64,000 nt of DNA from Fluviirhizobium alvei. GTDB lineage: Bacteria > Pseudomonadota > Alphaproteobacteria > Rhizobiales > Rhizobiaceae. The DNA is taken from positions 62,001 through 126,000 of the forward strand of contig NZ_JAUOZU010000014.1 of assembly GCF_030551875.1 (NCBI RefSeq). Reading direction: 5' to 3'. Below the pieces are notes generated by a model. It saw only the letters and a list, made by a program, of their open reading frames with translations, was not told where the DNA came from and made no database searches. Below are positions 47,994 through 56,648 of the stretch, one piece after another (within the stretch, counting starts at the first letter, position 1; each line of letters starts with the position of its first letter). Position numbers and translations under genes: made by a program.

Positions 47994-47994
47994 C

Positions 47995-48651
47995 ATGGGC
48001 AATCCGGTGGACAAGGCATCGATCGAAGCCTCCCTCGGCCTTGCCGCGGCAAGGCTCAATGGCAAGGGGCTGCTGAAGCCGGGCGATACGCTTTCCCAGC
48101 GCATTCCCGAGGAAAATGCTTTCGTGACCGTCACGATCCGGGCCGGTCAGGATGTGCCGGATCTCTTCGCCTGGGCGAGCCTGTCGGGCACGCCGCAGGG
48201 CCTTCACCACCGCATCTATGCGGCCCGCCCCGATGTCGGTTCCATTGCAGCCGGTAGCTTCACCTGGATGTCTGCCCTACGTCGGCTCGACATGTCGTTG
48301 CCACCGGTCTTCGATGAACAGGTGCGTCATCTTGGCGTCGAGGGCAAACGCATCGGCATGCGCTCGACCGACGATCTGCAGGCCTCGCTCTTTGCCAATG
48401 GCGCCAATGCCTATTGCCTGGATGATCTGTCGCTCTGTTTCGGCATGGGGCTCGAGCGGTTGCTCCTCAATATCGAGATCCTCGAAAAATGCGCCGAATG
48501 TTTCGTGCTGGCCCAGGCCGCTGCCCGACGCGTCAAGACTATTCCCTGGCTGATCCGGTTCATCGCCAACGGCAGGCTGGTCAAGGACCGCAAGGACGCC
48601 GCCGCCCGCCACCTGCGCGGCGAGCGGTCGATCATGAAGGCGGGCTATTGA
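47995..48651 (+). CDS. Class II aldolase-like protein lacking the metal ligands
   Basis: A 218-residue protein with the overall pattern of class II aldolases: ASLGLAAARLNGKGLLKPGDTLSQRIP at the start, GLHHRIYAARPDVGSI in the centre and a helical end. Where the partner at 45875 has the zinc motif IHTH it reads AAGSF, and where that has SHG it reads NGANAY, so the zinc site is gone. It may be a non-catalytic subunit or a new activity. It is the last gene of the kinase operon. Its final 18 codons are copied again at 49821-49880. Confidence 0.68.
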   Translation: MGNPVDKASIEASLGLAAARLNGKGLLKPGDTLSQRIPEENAFVTVTIRAGQDVPDLFAWASLSGTPQGLHHRIYAARPDVGSIAAGSFTWMSALRRLDMSLPPVFDEQVRHLGVEGKRIGMRSTDDLQASLFANGANAYCLDDLSLCFGMGLERLLLNIEILEKCAECFVLAQAAARRVKTIPWLIRFIANGRLVKDRKDAAARHLRGERSIMKAGY

Positions 48652-48657
48652 GGCGGG
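48598..48657 (+). repeat. Direct repeat, copy 1 (3' end of the aldolase-like gene)
   Basis: Sixty bases covering the last 17 codons, the stop and AGGCGGG. They match 49821-49880 at 54 of 60 positions without gaps. The reductase gene 48725-49777 lies between the copies. Confidence 0.85.
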
Positions 48658-48724
48658 CTGGTGCATCCCGCCTTGATGCTACGAATACTTGTCTTTTCAT
48701 CAGAAGTAACGGGAAGGAACTTTT

Positions 48725-49777
48725 ATGCTCGAGACAGTACTCGTCACAGGCGGGAGCGGTTTTGTCGCCAGCCATCTCATCATGCAGCTGCTCGAAGCTG
48801 GCTATAATGTTCATACAACTGTCCGGAGCTTCGGCAACATCGCAAAGATGCAGCCACTCACCGATCTGTCTGAGCGCTATCCGGGCCGTCTTCATCTCTT
48901 CGAAGCCGATCTTCTCAAGGAAGGCTCCTTCGATAGTGCGATGGAAAACTGTTCGATCGTTTTCCACGTCGCCTCCCCTTTCAAACTGCCCGAGAAGATC
49001 CGGGACGGACAGACTGAAATGGTCGAACCCGCCCTTCGCGGCACACATAATGTGCTCGCCAGCGTCGAGCGGACCCAGAGTGTCAGCCGCGTTGTGATGA
49101 CCTCGACGATCGGTGCCATTTTCGGCGATTATGCCGATGTCAGAAGGATGAAGAACAACACAGTCTCGGAGGACTATTTCAATACCTCCAGCAATGTCAG
49201 CAATAACCCGTACCACTATTCGAAGGTCTTGGCTGAAAAGGCTGCGTGGGCCAAAGCCGGCGAACAGGATCGCTGGAGCCTCGTCACCATAAATCCAGGC
49301 ATGATTCTGGGGCCTTCGCTGACACCGGCCTCGGAGTCCGGCTCACTTTTCCTGCTTGATGAAATGTTCAAGGGCTACTTCTTCTACGGTATGCCGGACC
49401 TGAGTCTGGCCTGCGTGGATGTCCGCGAGGTTGCAACTGCGCACATTCGCGCTGCACAGAATCCGGCTGCCAAGGGTCGCTACATCGTCTCGGAAGATCA
49501 TACGCGAACTTTCCTGGAGATAGCGTCGGTCGCAAGACGTATTCATCCCAAGCCCTACCTGTTGCCCACCTGGCAGATTCCAAATGCTGTCGTTCGGCTT
49601 GTCGGGCCGCTGTTCGGCCTGACGCAATCCTACATGACCAATCACCTCGGCATTCGCTTTGCACTGGACAATCGCCGCAGCCGCGACGAACTCGGCATTG
49701 CCTACCGCCCCATTTCGGAAACGATCGCCGACCATTACCGCACTTGGGCCCAGCAGCGCCTGAATTCAAAGGCATGA
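48725..49777 (+). CDS. NAD-dependent epimerase/dihydroflavonol-reductase-like aldehyde reductase
   Basis: A 350-residue extended SDR: TGGSGFVASHLIMQLL at residue 8, the acidic region FEADLL, VFHVASPF, a serine strand VVMTSTIGAIFG and the catalytic NPYHYSKVLAEKAAW. The C-terminal half is that of dihydroflavonol-4-reductase-like aldehyde reductases. GGAAGGAA precedes the ATG. The gene lies between two copies of a 60-bp repeat and is less GC-rich than the operon before it, so it may have been inserted there. No other gene accompanies it. Confidence 0.83.
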   Translation: MLETVLVTGGSGFVASHLIMQLLEAGYNVHTTVRSFGNIAKMQPLTDLSERYPGRLHLFEADLLKEGSFDSAMENCSIVFHVASPFKLPEKIRDGQTEMVEPALRGTHNVLASVERTQSVSRVVMTSTIGAIFGDYADVRRMKNNTVSEDYFNTSSNVSNNPYHYSKVLAEKAAWAKAGEQDRWSLVTINPGMILGPSLTPASESGSLFLLDEMFKGYFFYGMPDLSLACVDVREVATAHIRAAQNPAAKGRYIVSEDHTRTFLEIASVARRIHPKPYLLPTWQIPNAVVRLVGPLFGLTQSYMTNHLGIRFALDNRRSRDELGIAYRPISETIADHYRTWAQQRLNSKA

Positions 49778-49820
49778 AAAGGTGAAGTCGTTCTCATTCC
49801 AAGCCTCGGTCGCCAGGGTT

Positions 49821-49880
49821 GCCGCCGCCTGCCACCTGCGTGGCGAGCGGTCGAACATGAAGGCGGGTTTTTAAGGCGGG
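49821..49880 (+). pseudogene. Direct repeat, copy 2: remnant of the aldolase-like gene end
   Basis: In frame it reads AACHLRGERSNMKAGF followed by a stop, against AARHLRGERSIMKAGY in the intact gene. The reading frame and stop are kept although nothing precedes it to translate. The six mismatches show the copies have diverged. It fills most of the gap before rtcB. Confidence 0.75.
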
Positions 49881-49888
49881 TTCGGAAC

Positions 49889-51331
49889 CTAACCTTTCAC
49901 TGTCAGCAACGGACGGATCTTCGCAACCTTCGCTACCATTCCGGCTTCGACCATCGGCTCCACGACGCTGTCGATCGGCTTGTAGGCATCCGGCGCCTCT
50001 TCGTTGAGGCGCGCCCGGATTTCCGCTGCAATATCCCGCCTCCCGTGCAGGGCCGGGCTGAGCGGATCGACGGGACCGATAACGCGCAGACCACCACCGA
50101 TCATCGCGTTGGATCGCGCTTCCTGACGCGAAAGCCTGCGCCCCGCACCATGCGCCGACGACGACAGGAGATCGCCAGAACCGCATCCTCTGAGCAACCA
50201 TGTGCCGTCCCCCATGGATCCGGGAAGAATGACCGGTTCACCGAGCCAAGAATAGGGACCGGCGCTCATCGCGTCTGCACCTTTCGCCGGGCAGGCTCCC
50301 TTGCGATGGCGTACGACTTCGCCATCCTCCCAAACGGTGTTATGTGGCGCATCGTAGACAAGATGATGATCGATCTGGCGACCCAGGATCCGTGACACCG
50401 CTTCCACCGCTGTGAGACCAAGCAGGAAACGGTTGGCAAAGGCAGCATTGGCCGCATTCGCATGGCCATTCATGAACCGCCGGTAGAGGGCCGGCTGCCG
50501 ATCCTTGGAAACGATCCGCCAATCAAGCCGAACCTTGGAGCTCGTTCGCATTCTCTCCTTTGTCGCCGTCCCGATCCGTTGCCCGAAATCGAGCGAGCCG
50601 GAATGGACGACGACAACAACACTGCCAGATTTGAGCCCGGCCGCCCTGGCGAATGCACCATCCGCGACCTGATCGACGCAACCGAATTCGACGAAATGAT
50701 TTCCGCCGCCAATCGTGCCAAGGATCGCATCGCGCCGATGACGATCATCGATCTGTGTATAGTCGGCAAAGTCGGGATCAATGTCGTCACAGGCGAAGAC
50801 ACCATGGTCTGACTGGCGCTCTAGATCCGCCCAGGCCTGATCGAGATCCAGCTTGGACAGAAGGCCGGTACGGTCATGTCCGAGACGATCGAGAAGGCCC
50901 GGCAAACCATCTCGCAAGATGGCGTAGCGATCATATCCCGTCAAAGCAACATCGCGTCCACCCTGAAAAAAGAGATGGCGGAGTTGATGGTCGAGTTGCG
51001 GATCTTTCAAGTCCTCTTCGGTGATGCCGTGAAGCACGAGCATCCGCATGCCGCACCCGATATCCGAACCGATCAGATGCGGTAGGACGGCTCCTTCCAC
51101 ATCGGCAACGACGCCAACGGGCACCGGTTTGCCCGGATGAAAATCAGGCGTCGTCACAATCGCCTTGATCGTCGCATCGTCTTTCGCGAGAGCATCGGGC
51201 GTCGGAAGGGCGCTGGCAAGGTCCAAAAGCGCATGCGCAAAATGTCGTTCCGGTTCGTCGCGCGCAACGACTGACCGGACGCTGTGCCCGGCGACATCGC
51301 TCGAGCAAAGAATGGATGGTTTGTTGGTCAC
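49889..51331 (-). CDS. rtcB: RtcB-family RNA ligase
   Basis: A protein of about 480 residues with all RtcB motifs: VEGAVLPHLIGSDIGCGMRM with the metal cysteine, GTIGGGNHFVEF, the histidine in VVVHSGSLDFG, NGHANAANAAFANR, HHLVYDAPHN, RKGACPA, and VILPGSMGDGTWLLRG followed by SSSAHGAGR, where the last histidine accepts GMP. RtcB joins RNA 3'-phosphate or cyclic phosphate to 5'-OH ends with GTP. The start is most likely the GTG at 51331, eight bases after ACGGAG. No archease, rtcA or rtcR lies in the window. Confidence 0.9.
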   Translation of the reverse strand: MTNKPSILCSSDVAGHSVRSVVARDEPERHFAHALLDLASALPTPDALAKDDATIKAIVTTPDFHPGKPVPVGVVADVEGAVLPHLIGSDIGCGMRMLVLHGITEEDLKDPQLDHQLRHLFFQGGRDVALTGYDRYAILRDGLPGLLDRLGHDRTGLLSKLDLDQAWADLERQSDHGVFACDDIDPDFADYTQIDDRHRRDAILGTIGGGNHFVEFGCVDQVADGAFARAAGLKSGSVVVVVHSGSLDFGQRIGTATKERMRTSSKVRLDWRIVSKDRQPALYRRFMNGHANAANAAFANRFLLGLTAVEAVSRILGRQIDHHLVYDAPHNTVWEDGEVVRHRKGACPAKGADAMSAGPYSWLGEPVILPGSMGDGTWLLRGCGSGDLLSSSAHGAGRRLSRQEARSNAMIGGGLRVIGPVDPLSPALHGRRDIAAEIRARLNEEAPDAYKPIDSVVEPMVEAGMVAKVAKIRPLLTVKG

Positions 51332-51429
51332 AATATGAACTCCGTAAAAGCCTGGGTTCAGCAGCCGCGGCAATACGGAGTGCAATCGCTATGACATGTC
51401 GTTCGAAGAAATGCAATCTTCAAGAAGAA

Positions 51430-51457
51430 CAAACGCGCAGCAACCGAAGTTGCCGCG
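51430..51457 (-). terminator. Terminator of the Rbs-type ABC transporter operon
   Basis: GCGC-A-GCAAC (51434-51443) pairs with GTTGC-C-GCGC (51448-51457) around CGAA. On the minus strand the stem is followed by GTTTGTTCTTCTT. It lies 40 bases beyond the permease stop. Confidence 0.65.
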
Positions 51458-51497
51458 CGCTCATGTCCGGTGCACGCCTCACCGGCTTTGGGAAACA

Positions 51498-52496
51498 TCA
51501 GCCGATGTCGGAGGCTTCGCGTCCGCGGGTGATCTGGGAAATCGTGACCGCCAGGATCAGCGCACCGCCGTTGAAAACATTGGTAACCCAGAGCGGAATG
51601 CCGAGCATGGACAGGCCGGTAATGCCGGTGGCGAGGAAATAGACCGCAACGATGGCGCCCCAGGGGTTGAACCGGCCCGGCTGGATCGTCGTCGCACCGA
51701 GAAACGCTGCGGCAAAGGCCGGCAGCAGGAAGTTGAGACCCGAATAGGGATCGGCCGATCCGAGAACGCCCGCATAGAGAATACCGGCGGCCGAGGCGAG
51801 GACGGCTGACATGACGAGCGCACCGACGCGCACCTTGTCGACCGAAATGCCGTTGAGGCGGGCCACTTCACGACCCCGTCCGACGAACAGCAGCCGGCGG
51901 CCGAGCGGCATGTAATCGAAGATGTACCACATGACCAGCGCCGCTGCGATGGCATAGTAGAACGCATAGGGAATGCCGAACAGCCGGTAGCCGACGGCGG
52001 CCATGATCAGGCTGTTGTCGATGCCGCCGATGGTGGAAGAATTGGTCATCCACTGCACGATGCCGCTCATCAGCGAGGTCGAACCGAGCGTCACCACCAG
52101 CGACGGGACCCGGAAATAGATGATGAAGAGCGAGTGGATCAGACCGACCACCACGCCCATGGCCAGAACGATCAGCAGCACGAGCAGGATCGGCATCTGG
52201 TGCCAGACATTCAGCACGCCGATGGTAGAGGCCGACAGCGTCAGCGTCGCACCCACCGACAGGTCGTAGTCGCCGGCCGTCAGCGGCACGATGATCGCCA
52301 GAGCCAGAAGTGCGGCCGGCGCGTAGGAGGCGAACATGATCGAGAAATTGCCCCAGCTGAAGAACGAATTCGGCATGGCAATGCTGAAGGCCGCGATGAT
52401 CAGGACCCAGACCAGAAGCAGGGCATAACGTTCGAACTGCCGGGTCAGGTTCTTCCGGGAACGGTTCTGGGGAGCGGTCGTGGCAAGGTCTGTCAT
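51498..52496 (-). CDS. Sugar-type ABC transporter permease (RbsC-like)
   Basis: A 332-residue permease with eight to ten hydrophobic segments. The block IIVPLTAGDYDLSVGATLTLSA is the RbsC-family signature, and the coupling loop is VGRGREVARLNGISVDKVRV (EAA-like). The start at 52496 overlaps the ATPase stop as ATGA. It belongs to the class that imports pentoses, hexoses, polyols or autoinducer-2, but members that carry other small molecules are known. Confidence 0.9.
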   Translation of the reverse strand: MTDLATTAPQNRSRKNLTRQFERYALLLVWVLIIAAFSIAMPNSFFSWGNFSIMFASYAPAALLALAIIVPLTAGDYDLSVGATLTLSASTIGVLNVWHQMPILLVLLIVLAMGVVVGLIHSLFIIYFRVPSLVVTLGSTSLMSGIVQWMTNSSTIGGIDNSLIMAAVGYRLFGIPYAFYYAIAAALVMWYIFDYMPLGRRLLFVGRGREVARLNGISVDKVRVGALVMSAVLASAAGILYAGVLGSADPYSGLNFLLPAFAAAFLGATTIQPGRFNPWGAIVAVYFLATGITGLSMLGIPLWVTNVFNGGALILAVTISQITRGREASDIG

Positions 52497-54124
52497 TGTG
52501 CGGCTCGCATCGGTCGGTTTGTCGTGTGATAGGTGGGGGCGGTCGCGTAGCAAGCCTCGGAAATTCCCTCCTTGGTCAGGCTGTCGCCGGTCAGTTCGTG
52601 ACAGATCCGTCCCTTGGCGAAGACGAGAACCCGGTCGCAGATATCGGCCAGCTGCTCGGCTTCCGAGCTCGCGCAGATGATCGACATGCCTTCGGCCGCC
52701 GCCTTGCGCAGGGCGGCGAAAATCTGCTGGCGCGTGCCGACATCGACACCCTGGGTGGGTTCATCGAGAAGCAGGAGCGCCGGCGAACGGTTCATCCAGC
52801 GGGCAATCAGCACCTTCTGGGCATTGCCGCCGGAAAGGGCGGAAAGCTTGAGGTAGGGATCGTTGGGCCGCACCTCGAACTGGGTTCCCAGCACGTGGGC
52901 CTCATCAATCATGGCACGATTGCGCAGGAAGCCGCCGCGGAAGAAACGCCCGACATCGGGCAGGAACATATTGTCGACGATCGGCAGGCTATCGACACCG
53001 CTCGCGCCCTGGCGATCGCCGGGCAGAAGCGCAAAGCCCTTCTCGATCGCGGCCTTCGGCGACAGCGTCACCTGTTCGAACGGCTCGTTCTGTCCAATCG
53101 CGATCGTGCCGCTTGCGGCTGGCTTTGCCCCGAAAGCCAGATAGGGAACCTCTTCATAGCCCGAGCCGATCAGCCCGGTGAGGCCGAGAATTTCGCCCTT
53201 GCCGACATGAAAATCGGATGGCTGCAGCATGCGGCCGGCGAGATTGCGGAATGTAGCAAAGGGCTTGAGGCTTTCCGGATCCCGCTTGGCGTGGCCGCCG
53301 CGGCTGATGCTCTGGCCGACGATCATTTCCACGATCTTCTCGTGGGTCGCATCCTTACGATCGAGTTCGCCGGACTGGATGCCATCGCGCAGCACGGTGA
53401 TCCGGTCGGTAATGTCCATCACCTCGTCGATATCATGCGAGATGAAGATGACGCTGCAACCGGCCTTGGTGATGGATCGCACCAGTTCGAAAAGCTGTGC
53501 GACGCCGCTCGCCGGCAGGAATGGTGTGGGTTCGTCAAGCAGAACCAGACCCGGTTTGCCGGTTACGGCACGGGCCGCCTCGATATCCTCGAAGGCGCGG
53601 ACAATAGCAAGCAGCGCCCGCTGCACGGGGCTCAGCCGGTCCACACGCTCATGCGGATCGATGTCGAGACCGAAACGCTCAAGCGCATGACGGGCCGCCT
53701 TCTCCTCCTCAACCCAGTTGATGAAGGCGCGACCACCATGGGTCAGTTGCACGACACGCAGGTTTTCAAGCACCGTCAGCGATGGCACCAGACCGAGATT
53801 CTGGTGCACGAAGGCCATGCCGAGACGTCTCGCATCGCCTGCCCGCACTGGAAGTGAAACCTTTTCGCCGTTGAAGAACAGCGAACCGCCGTCATCCGGC
53901 GCGTGAAAGCCGGCCAAAATCTTGACGAGCGTGGATTTTCCCGAGCCGTTCTTGCCGAGCAGGCCATGAACTTCGCCCGGCATCACATCGAAGGAGACGT
54001 TGCGCAGCGCTTTGGCTCCGCCGAACGACTTGGATATGTTCTTCACCGACAGGACCGGGAGCGCTTGTGACGCTCCCGGGTTGATCGCCGGATCATGCCC
54101 TGTCTGACCCGACTGCAATGCCAT
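52493..54124 (-). CDS. Sugar-type ABC transporter ATPase, two domains (RbsA-like)
   Basis: A 543-residue double ATPase. The first domain (about 25-265) has Walker A GKNGSGKST, a degenerate signature DRLSPVQRALLAIVRA and Walker B LVLLDEPTPFL. The second (about 285-520) lacks a proper Walker A (LTGLIGSGYEEVPYL) but keeps the signature LSGGNAQKVLIARW and LLLLDEPTQGVDVG, the usual asymmetry of RbsA proteins. It overlaps the binding-protein gene by one base and the permease by four. Confidence 0.92.
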   Translation of the reverse strand: MALQSGQTGHDPAINPGASQALPVLSVKNISKSFGGAKALRNVSFDVMPGEVHGLLGKNGSGKSTLVKILAGFHAPDDGGSLFFNGEKVSLPVRAGDARRLGMAFVHQNLGLVPSLTVLENLRVVQLTHGGRAFINWVEEEKAARHALERFGLDIDPHERVDRLSPVQRALLAIVRAFEDIEAARAVTGKPGLVLLDEPTPFLPASGVAQLFELVRSITKAGCSVIFISHDIDEVMDITDRITVLRDGIQSGELDRKDATHEKIVEMIVGQSISRGGHAKRDPESLKPFATFRNLAGRMLQPSDFHVGKGEILGLTGLIGSGYEEVPYLAFGAKPAASGTIAIGQNEPFEQVTLSPKAAIEKGFALLPGDRQGASGVDSLPIVDNMFLPDVGRFFRGGFLRNRAMIDEAHVLGTQFEVRPNDPYLKLSALSGGNAQKVLIARWMNRSPALLLLDEPTQGVDVGTRQQIFAALRKAAAEGMSIICASSEAEQLADICDRVLVFAKGRICHELTGDSLTKEGISEACYATAPTYHTTNRPMRAAQ

Positions 54125-55242
54125 TATTCGATGCCCCAGAGCTTGCGGAAACCAGCCTTGTAGGCGTCACCGTAGCCGGTGTCGAACTGGGCCGGGGTGC
54201 CGGCTTCATGCGCGTTGTTCTTGTCGAAGATGTAGAACGGAACGTTGAGCGCCGTCGGGCTCTTCATGCCGCAGGCATCGCGCAGATGGCCGTCGATCGT
54301 GGCGTAGGCGATCCAGTCGAGGCTCTCGCCGATATCCATGTCGGCCAGGCCCTGCTGGATGTAATCGAGCACGAAGGGCGTACCATTGAAGGTTGCAAGC
54401 TTCACTTCGCCGGTCTTGCCGGCCAGGCGCAATGCCGGGACGACGAACTGCGACATCGAGTCATAGATCGGGATCACGACATTGATCTCCGGATTGGCCT
54501 GTACGGCAGACTGGACGGCCGGCTGGATCTTGGTGCCCCATTCGGTCACGCCGACATTGATTTCCTGCACGATCTTGCAGTTCGGGCAGTTTTCGGCAAG
54601 CTGTTTCTTGAAGTTGGCAACCAGCGGAATGGTCGGCGGCACTTCGTTGGAGACGACGATGGCAATGTTTGCCTTGCCTTCGGTCGCAACGGTCGACCAG
54701 TCAGCCAGGATGGTGCCGATTTCGCCGAAGCCGATGGTCAGCGACGAAGAGACGACCGGGTTCTGCTCGAAGCTCGGATCGTAGAAATGCGAGGTCATGA
54801 CCTTGACGCCGGCTTCCTTGGCAGCCTTGAGCTGCGGCTCGATGGTGCCGGGATCGATACCCGAAATCAAATCGATGATGTCATACTTCTCGCGGATCGC
54901 CATTTCGACGCCCTGAACCCACTGGCTCGGCTGACCCTGGTTTTCCCATTCGCGCACTTCGAGACCGACTTCGGCGCCGGCGGTCTTCATGCGGTCGATG
55001 ATGCCCTTGAGGAACGGGTTGCCCGAATTGTTCGGGATCGAAAGCATCTTCTTGCCCTTGGCGCAGGCCATGGCATCGAAAGGCTCGCCCGGAGCAACGA
55101 ATTCCGGCTTGGCCTGATATTTTGCCAGGTTGGCCTTGGCACGCGCCAGTCCGTCTGCGGCCTCATCGGCATGGGACGGGCCCGCCAGGCACAGAAGAGC
55201 GGCAAAAGAAGTGATAGATGCGAGCAGGACGCGTTTGTTCAT
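54124..55242 (-). CDS. ABC transporter substrate-binding protein (sugar-binding, LacI-like fold)
   Basis: A 372-residue periplasmic protein. The signal peptide runs MNKRVLLASITSF to SHADEA (cleavage near 26). The mature protein has the type 1 periplasmic fold: KKMLSIPNNSGNPFLKGI, IDLISGIDPGTIEPQLKAAK, VIPIYDSMSQF. Three or four cysteines (MACAKG, ENCPNCKI, DACGM) are unusual for such a protein. GGGAGACTGAC precedes the ATG at 55242. The operator-rich region upstream and the LacI regulator point to repression without substrate. Confidence 0.9.
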   Translation of the reverse strand: MNKRVLLASITSFAALLCLAGPSHADEAADGLARAKANLAKYQAKPEFVAPGEPFDAMACAKGKKMLSIPNNSGNPFLKGIIDRMKTAGAEVGLEVREWENQGQPSQWVQGVEMAIREKYDIIDLISGIDPGTIEPQLKAAKEAGVKVMTSHFYDPSFEQNPVVSSSLTIGFGEIGTILADWSTVATEGKANIAIVVSNEVPPTIPLVANFKKQLAENCPNCKIVQEINVGVTEWGTKIQPAVQSAVQANPEINVVIPIYDSMSQFVVPALRLAGKTGEVKLATFNGTPFVLDYIQQGLADMDIGESLDWIAYATIDGHLRDACGMKSPTALNVPFYIFDKNNAHEAGTPAQFDTGYGDAYKAGFRKLWGIE

Positions 55243-55298
55243 GTCAGTCTCCCAGACCACATTGCGCGGTCTCACCCCCTCGGCGGACCGCTTCTATG

Positions 55299-55312
55299 AA
55301 TGCGTATGCATT
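55299..55312. promoter_or_regulatory. Candidate LacI-type operator before the ABC transporter operon
   Basis: AATGCGTATGCATT is a palindrome (arms AATGC and GCATT, four-base centre) 57 bases upstream of the binding-protein ATG. Twelve of 13 bases, ATGCGTATGCATT, recur as ATGCGTATTCATT at 60552-60564. Confidence 0.6.
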
Positions 55313-55356
55313 GTTTGCGTAAAGTCGTCGGCAAGTCAATCGTCGAAAATCGAAAT

Positions 55357-55374
55357 CTTGCATAGGAATGCAAG
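55357..55374. promoter_or_regulatory. Palindrome in the transporter / lacI divergent region
   Basis: CTTGCAT-AGGA-ATGCAAG has perfect 7-bp arms. It lies between the two neighbouring operators of the 274-base divergent gap. It shares the ATGC core with them but differs at the flanks, so it may be a second-class site. Confidence 0.5.
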
Positions 55375-55477
55375 AAAACGCAGCTGCGGTGGCTTGTCTG
55401 CCCACAGATTGCGCGCAATGAACCTATTGAAACCTGAGGGTTTGGGCGCTACTCTGCAGGCGATCCACCGAAAAAAT

Positions 55478-55489
55478 GAATGCGCATTC
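55478..55489. promoter_or_regulatory. Candidate LacI-type operator before the lacI-like gene
   Basis: GAATGCGCATTC is a perfect 12-bp palindrome 28 bases upstream of the regulator's ATG, well placed for self-repression. It is the most symmetric member of the GAATGCGYATTC set. Confidence 0.6.
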
Positions 55490-55516
55490 GAAAGTCAGGA
55501 TCGGAAAGTAGCAGCA

Positions 55517-56596
55517 ATGACGCGGAACACGACCAGAACAACCTCTTTCGATGTCGCGGCCCTGGCCGGTGTCTCGCAATCGGCCGTATCGCGGGCCTTC
55601 ACGCCCGGATCCAGCATTGCGGAGGAAACGCGCCAGAAAGTACTCGAAGCTGCCAAGAAGCTCAACTACGTTCCCAACTCGATTGCCAGTTCGCTCACCA
55701 CAAAGCGCACGAACATCGTGGCGCTCATTCTCGGCAATCTTGGCAACCCTTTCTACGTCCATGTTCTGCACACCTTCTCCCAGCGCCTGCAGGAGCAAGG
55801 CAGGCAGGTTCTGATCTTTACGGTCGATCCGGGGGCGGAAAGCGATGAGGCGATCCTGCATCTCTTGAAATACCAGGTGGATGGCGTGATTCTCACCGCC
55901 GCGCAGCTTTCGACGCGCATGACCAGCATTTGCCATGACCGCGGCATCCCGATCGTGCTGTTCAACCGCTACATTCCCGGCTCGGATGCATCCGGCGTTC
56001 GCTGCGACAATGCCGGCGGCGGGCGCCTGATCGCCGAAGCGTTCCTGGCCGCCGGGGCGCGCAGTTTCCTGATGATCACCGGCGATCCCAAGGGCACGAC
56101 GAGCCAGGATCGCGCTCGCGGTTTCGTCGAACGCCTGCTCGAGGAAGGCGTGCGCCGCAGCGACATTGCCGAAATCGAGGGCAGTTCCTCCTATGAGGGC
56201 GCCTATAGTGCAGTCCTGCGCCATTTCGGCGACAAGAACCGCACGCGGCCGGAAGCGATCTTCGGCATCAACGACATCATGGCCATGGGCGCCATGGATG
56301 CGCTGCGGTTCCGGCTGGGCCTGAAAATCCCCGAGGACCTGATGCTTGCCGGGTTTGACGATATTCCCGAAGGCCGCCGAGCACCCTACCAGTTGACGAC
56401 GGTGCGCCAGCCGATCAACCAGATGGTCGATGAGGCTCTGGACATGCTGCATCTCGATGAACCGAGCCTGCCGATCGAACGGGGCCTCGATCACCCGATC
56501 GCCGGCAGATTGATCTGGCGCGGCACGATCCCCGTGCCACCGGCCTATCAATGGCCGGCAGGCACCACGCGCGAGGCCGAACCGAACGCGGAATGA
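55517..56596 (+). CDS. LacI-family transcription repressor
   Basis: A 359-residue regulator. The LacI helix-turn-helix (about 9-56) reads TSFDVAALAGVSQSAVSRAF with hinge PNSIASSLTTKRTN. The sugar-binding-like domain includes VALILGNLGNPFYVHVLHTF, FNRYIPGSD and GINDIMAMGAMDALRF, and the end is LAGFDDIPEGRRAPYQLTTVRQP. The ATG at 55517 directly follows the palindrome region; the open frame further upstream is not part of the protein. It is divergent from the ABC transporter and convergent with the hydantoinase genes. Shared palindromes suggest that it controls all three operons. Confidence 0.92.
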   Translation: MTRNTTRTTSFDVAALAGVSQSAVSRAFTPGSSIAEETRQKVLEAAKKLNYVPNSIASSLTTKRTNIVALILGNLGNPFYVHVLHTFSQRLQEQGRQVLIFTVDPGAESDEAILHLLKYQVDGVILTAAQLSTRMTSICHDRGIPIVLFNRYIPGSDASGVRCDNAGGGRLIAEAFLAAGARSFLMITGDPKGTTSQDRARGFVERLLEEGVRRSDIAEIEGSSSYEGAYSAVLRHFGDKNRTRPEAIFGINDIMAMGAMDALRFRLGLKIPEDLMLAGFDDIPEGRRAPYQLTTVRQPINQMVDEALDMLHLDEPSLPIERGLDHPIAGRLIWRGTIPVPPAYQWPAGTTREAEPNAE

Positions 56597-56623
56597 ACAG
56601 GATTTCATTGTTCCGGATATGAA

Positions 56624-56645
56624 AAGGGGCCCTTTCGGGCCCCTT
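56624..56645. terminator. Bidirectional terminator between lacI and hyuB
   Basis: AAGGGGCCC (56624-56632) pairs with GGGCCCCTT (56637-56645) around TTTC. It lies 28 bases after the lacI stop and just before the end of the convergent hyuB. Confidence 0.82.
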
Positions 56646-56648
56646 CCT

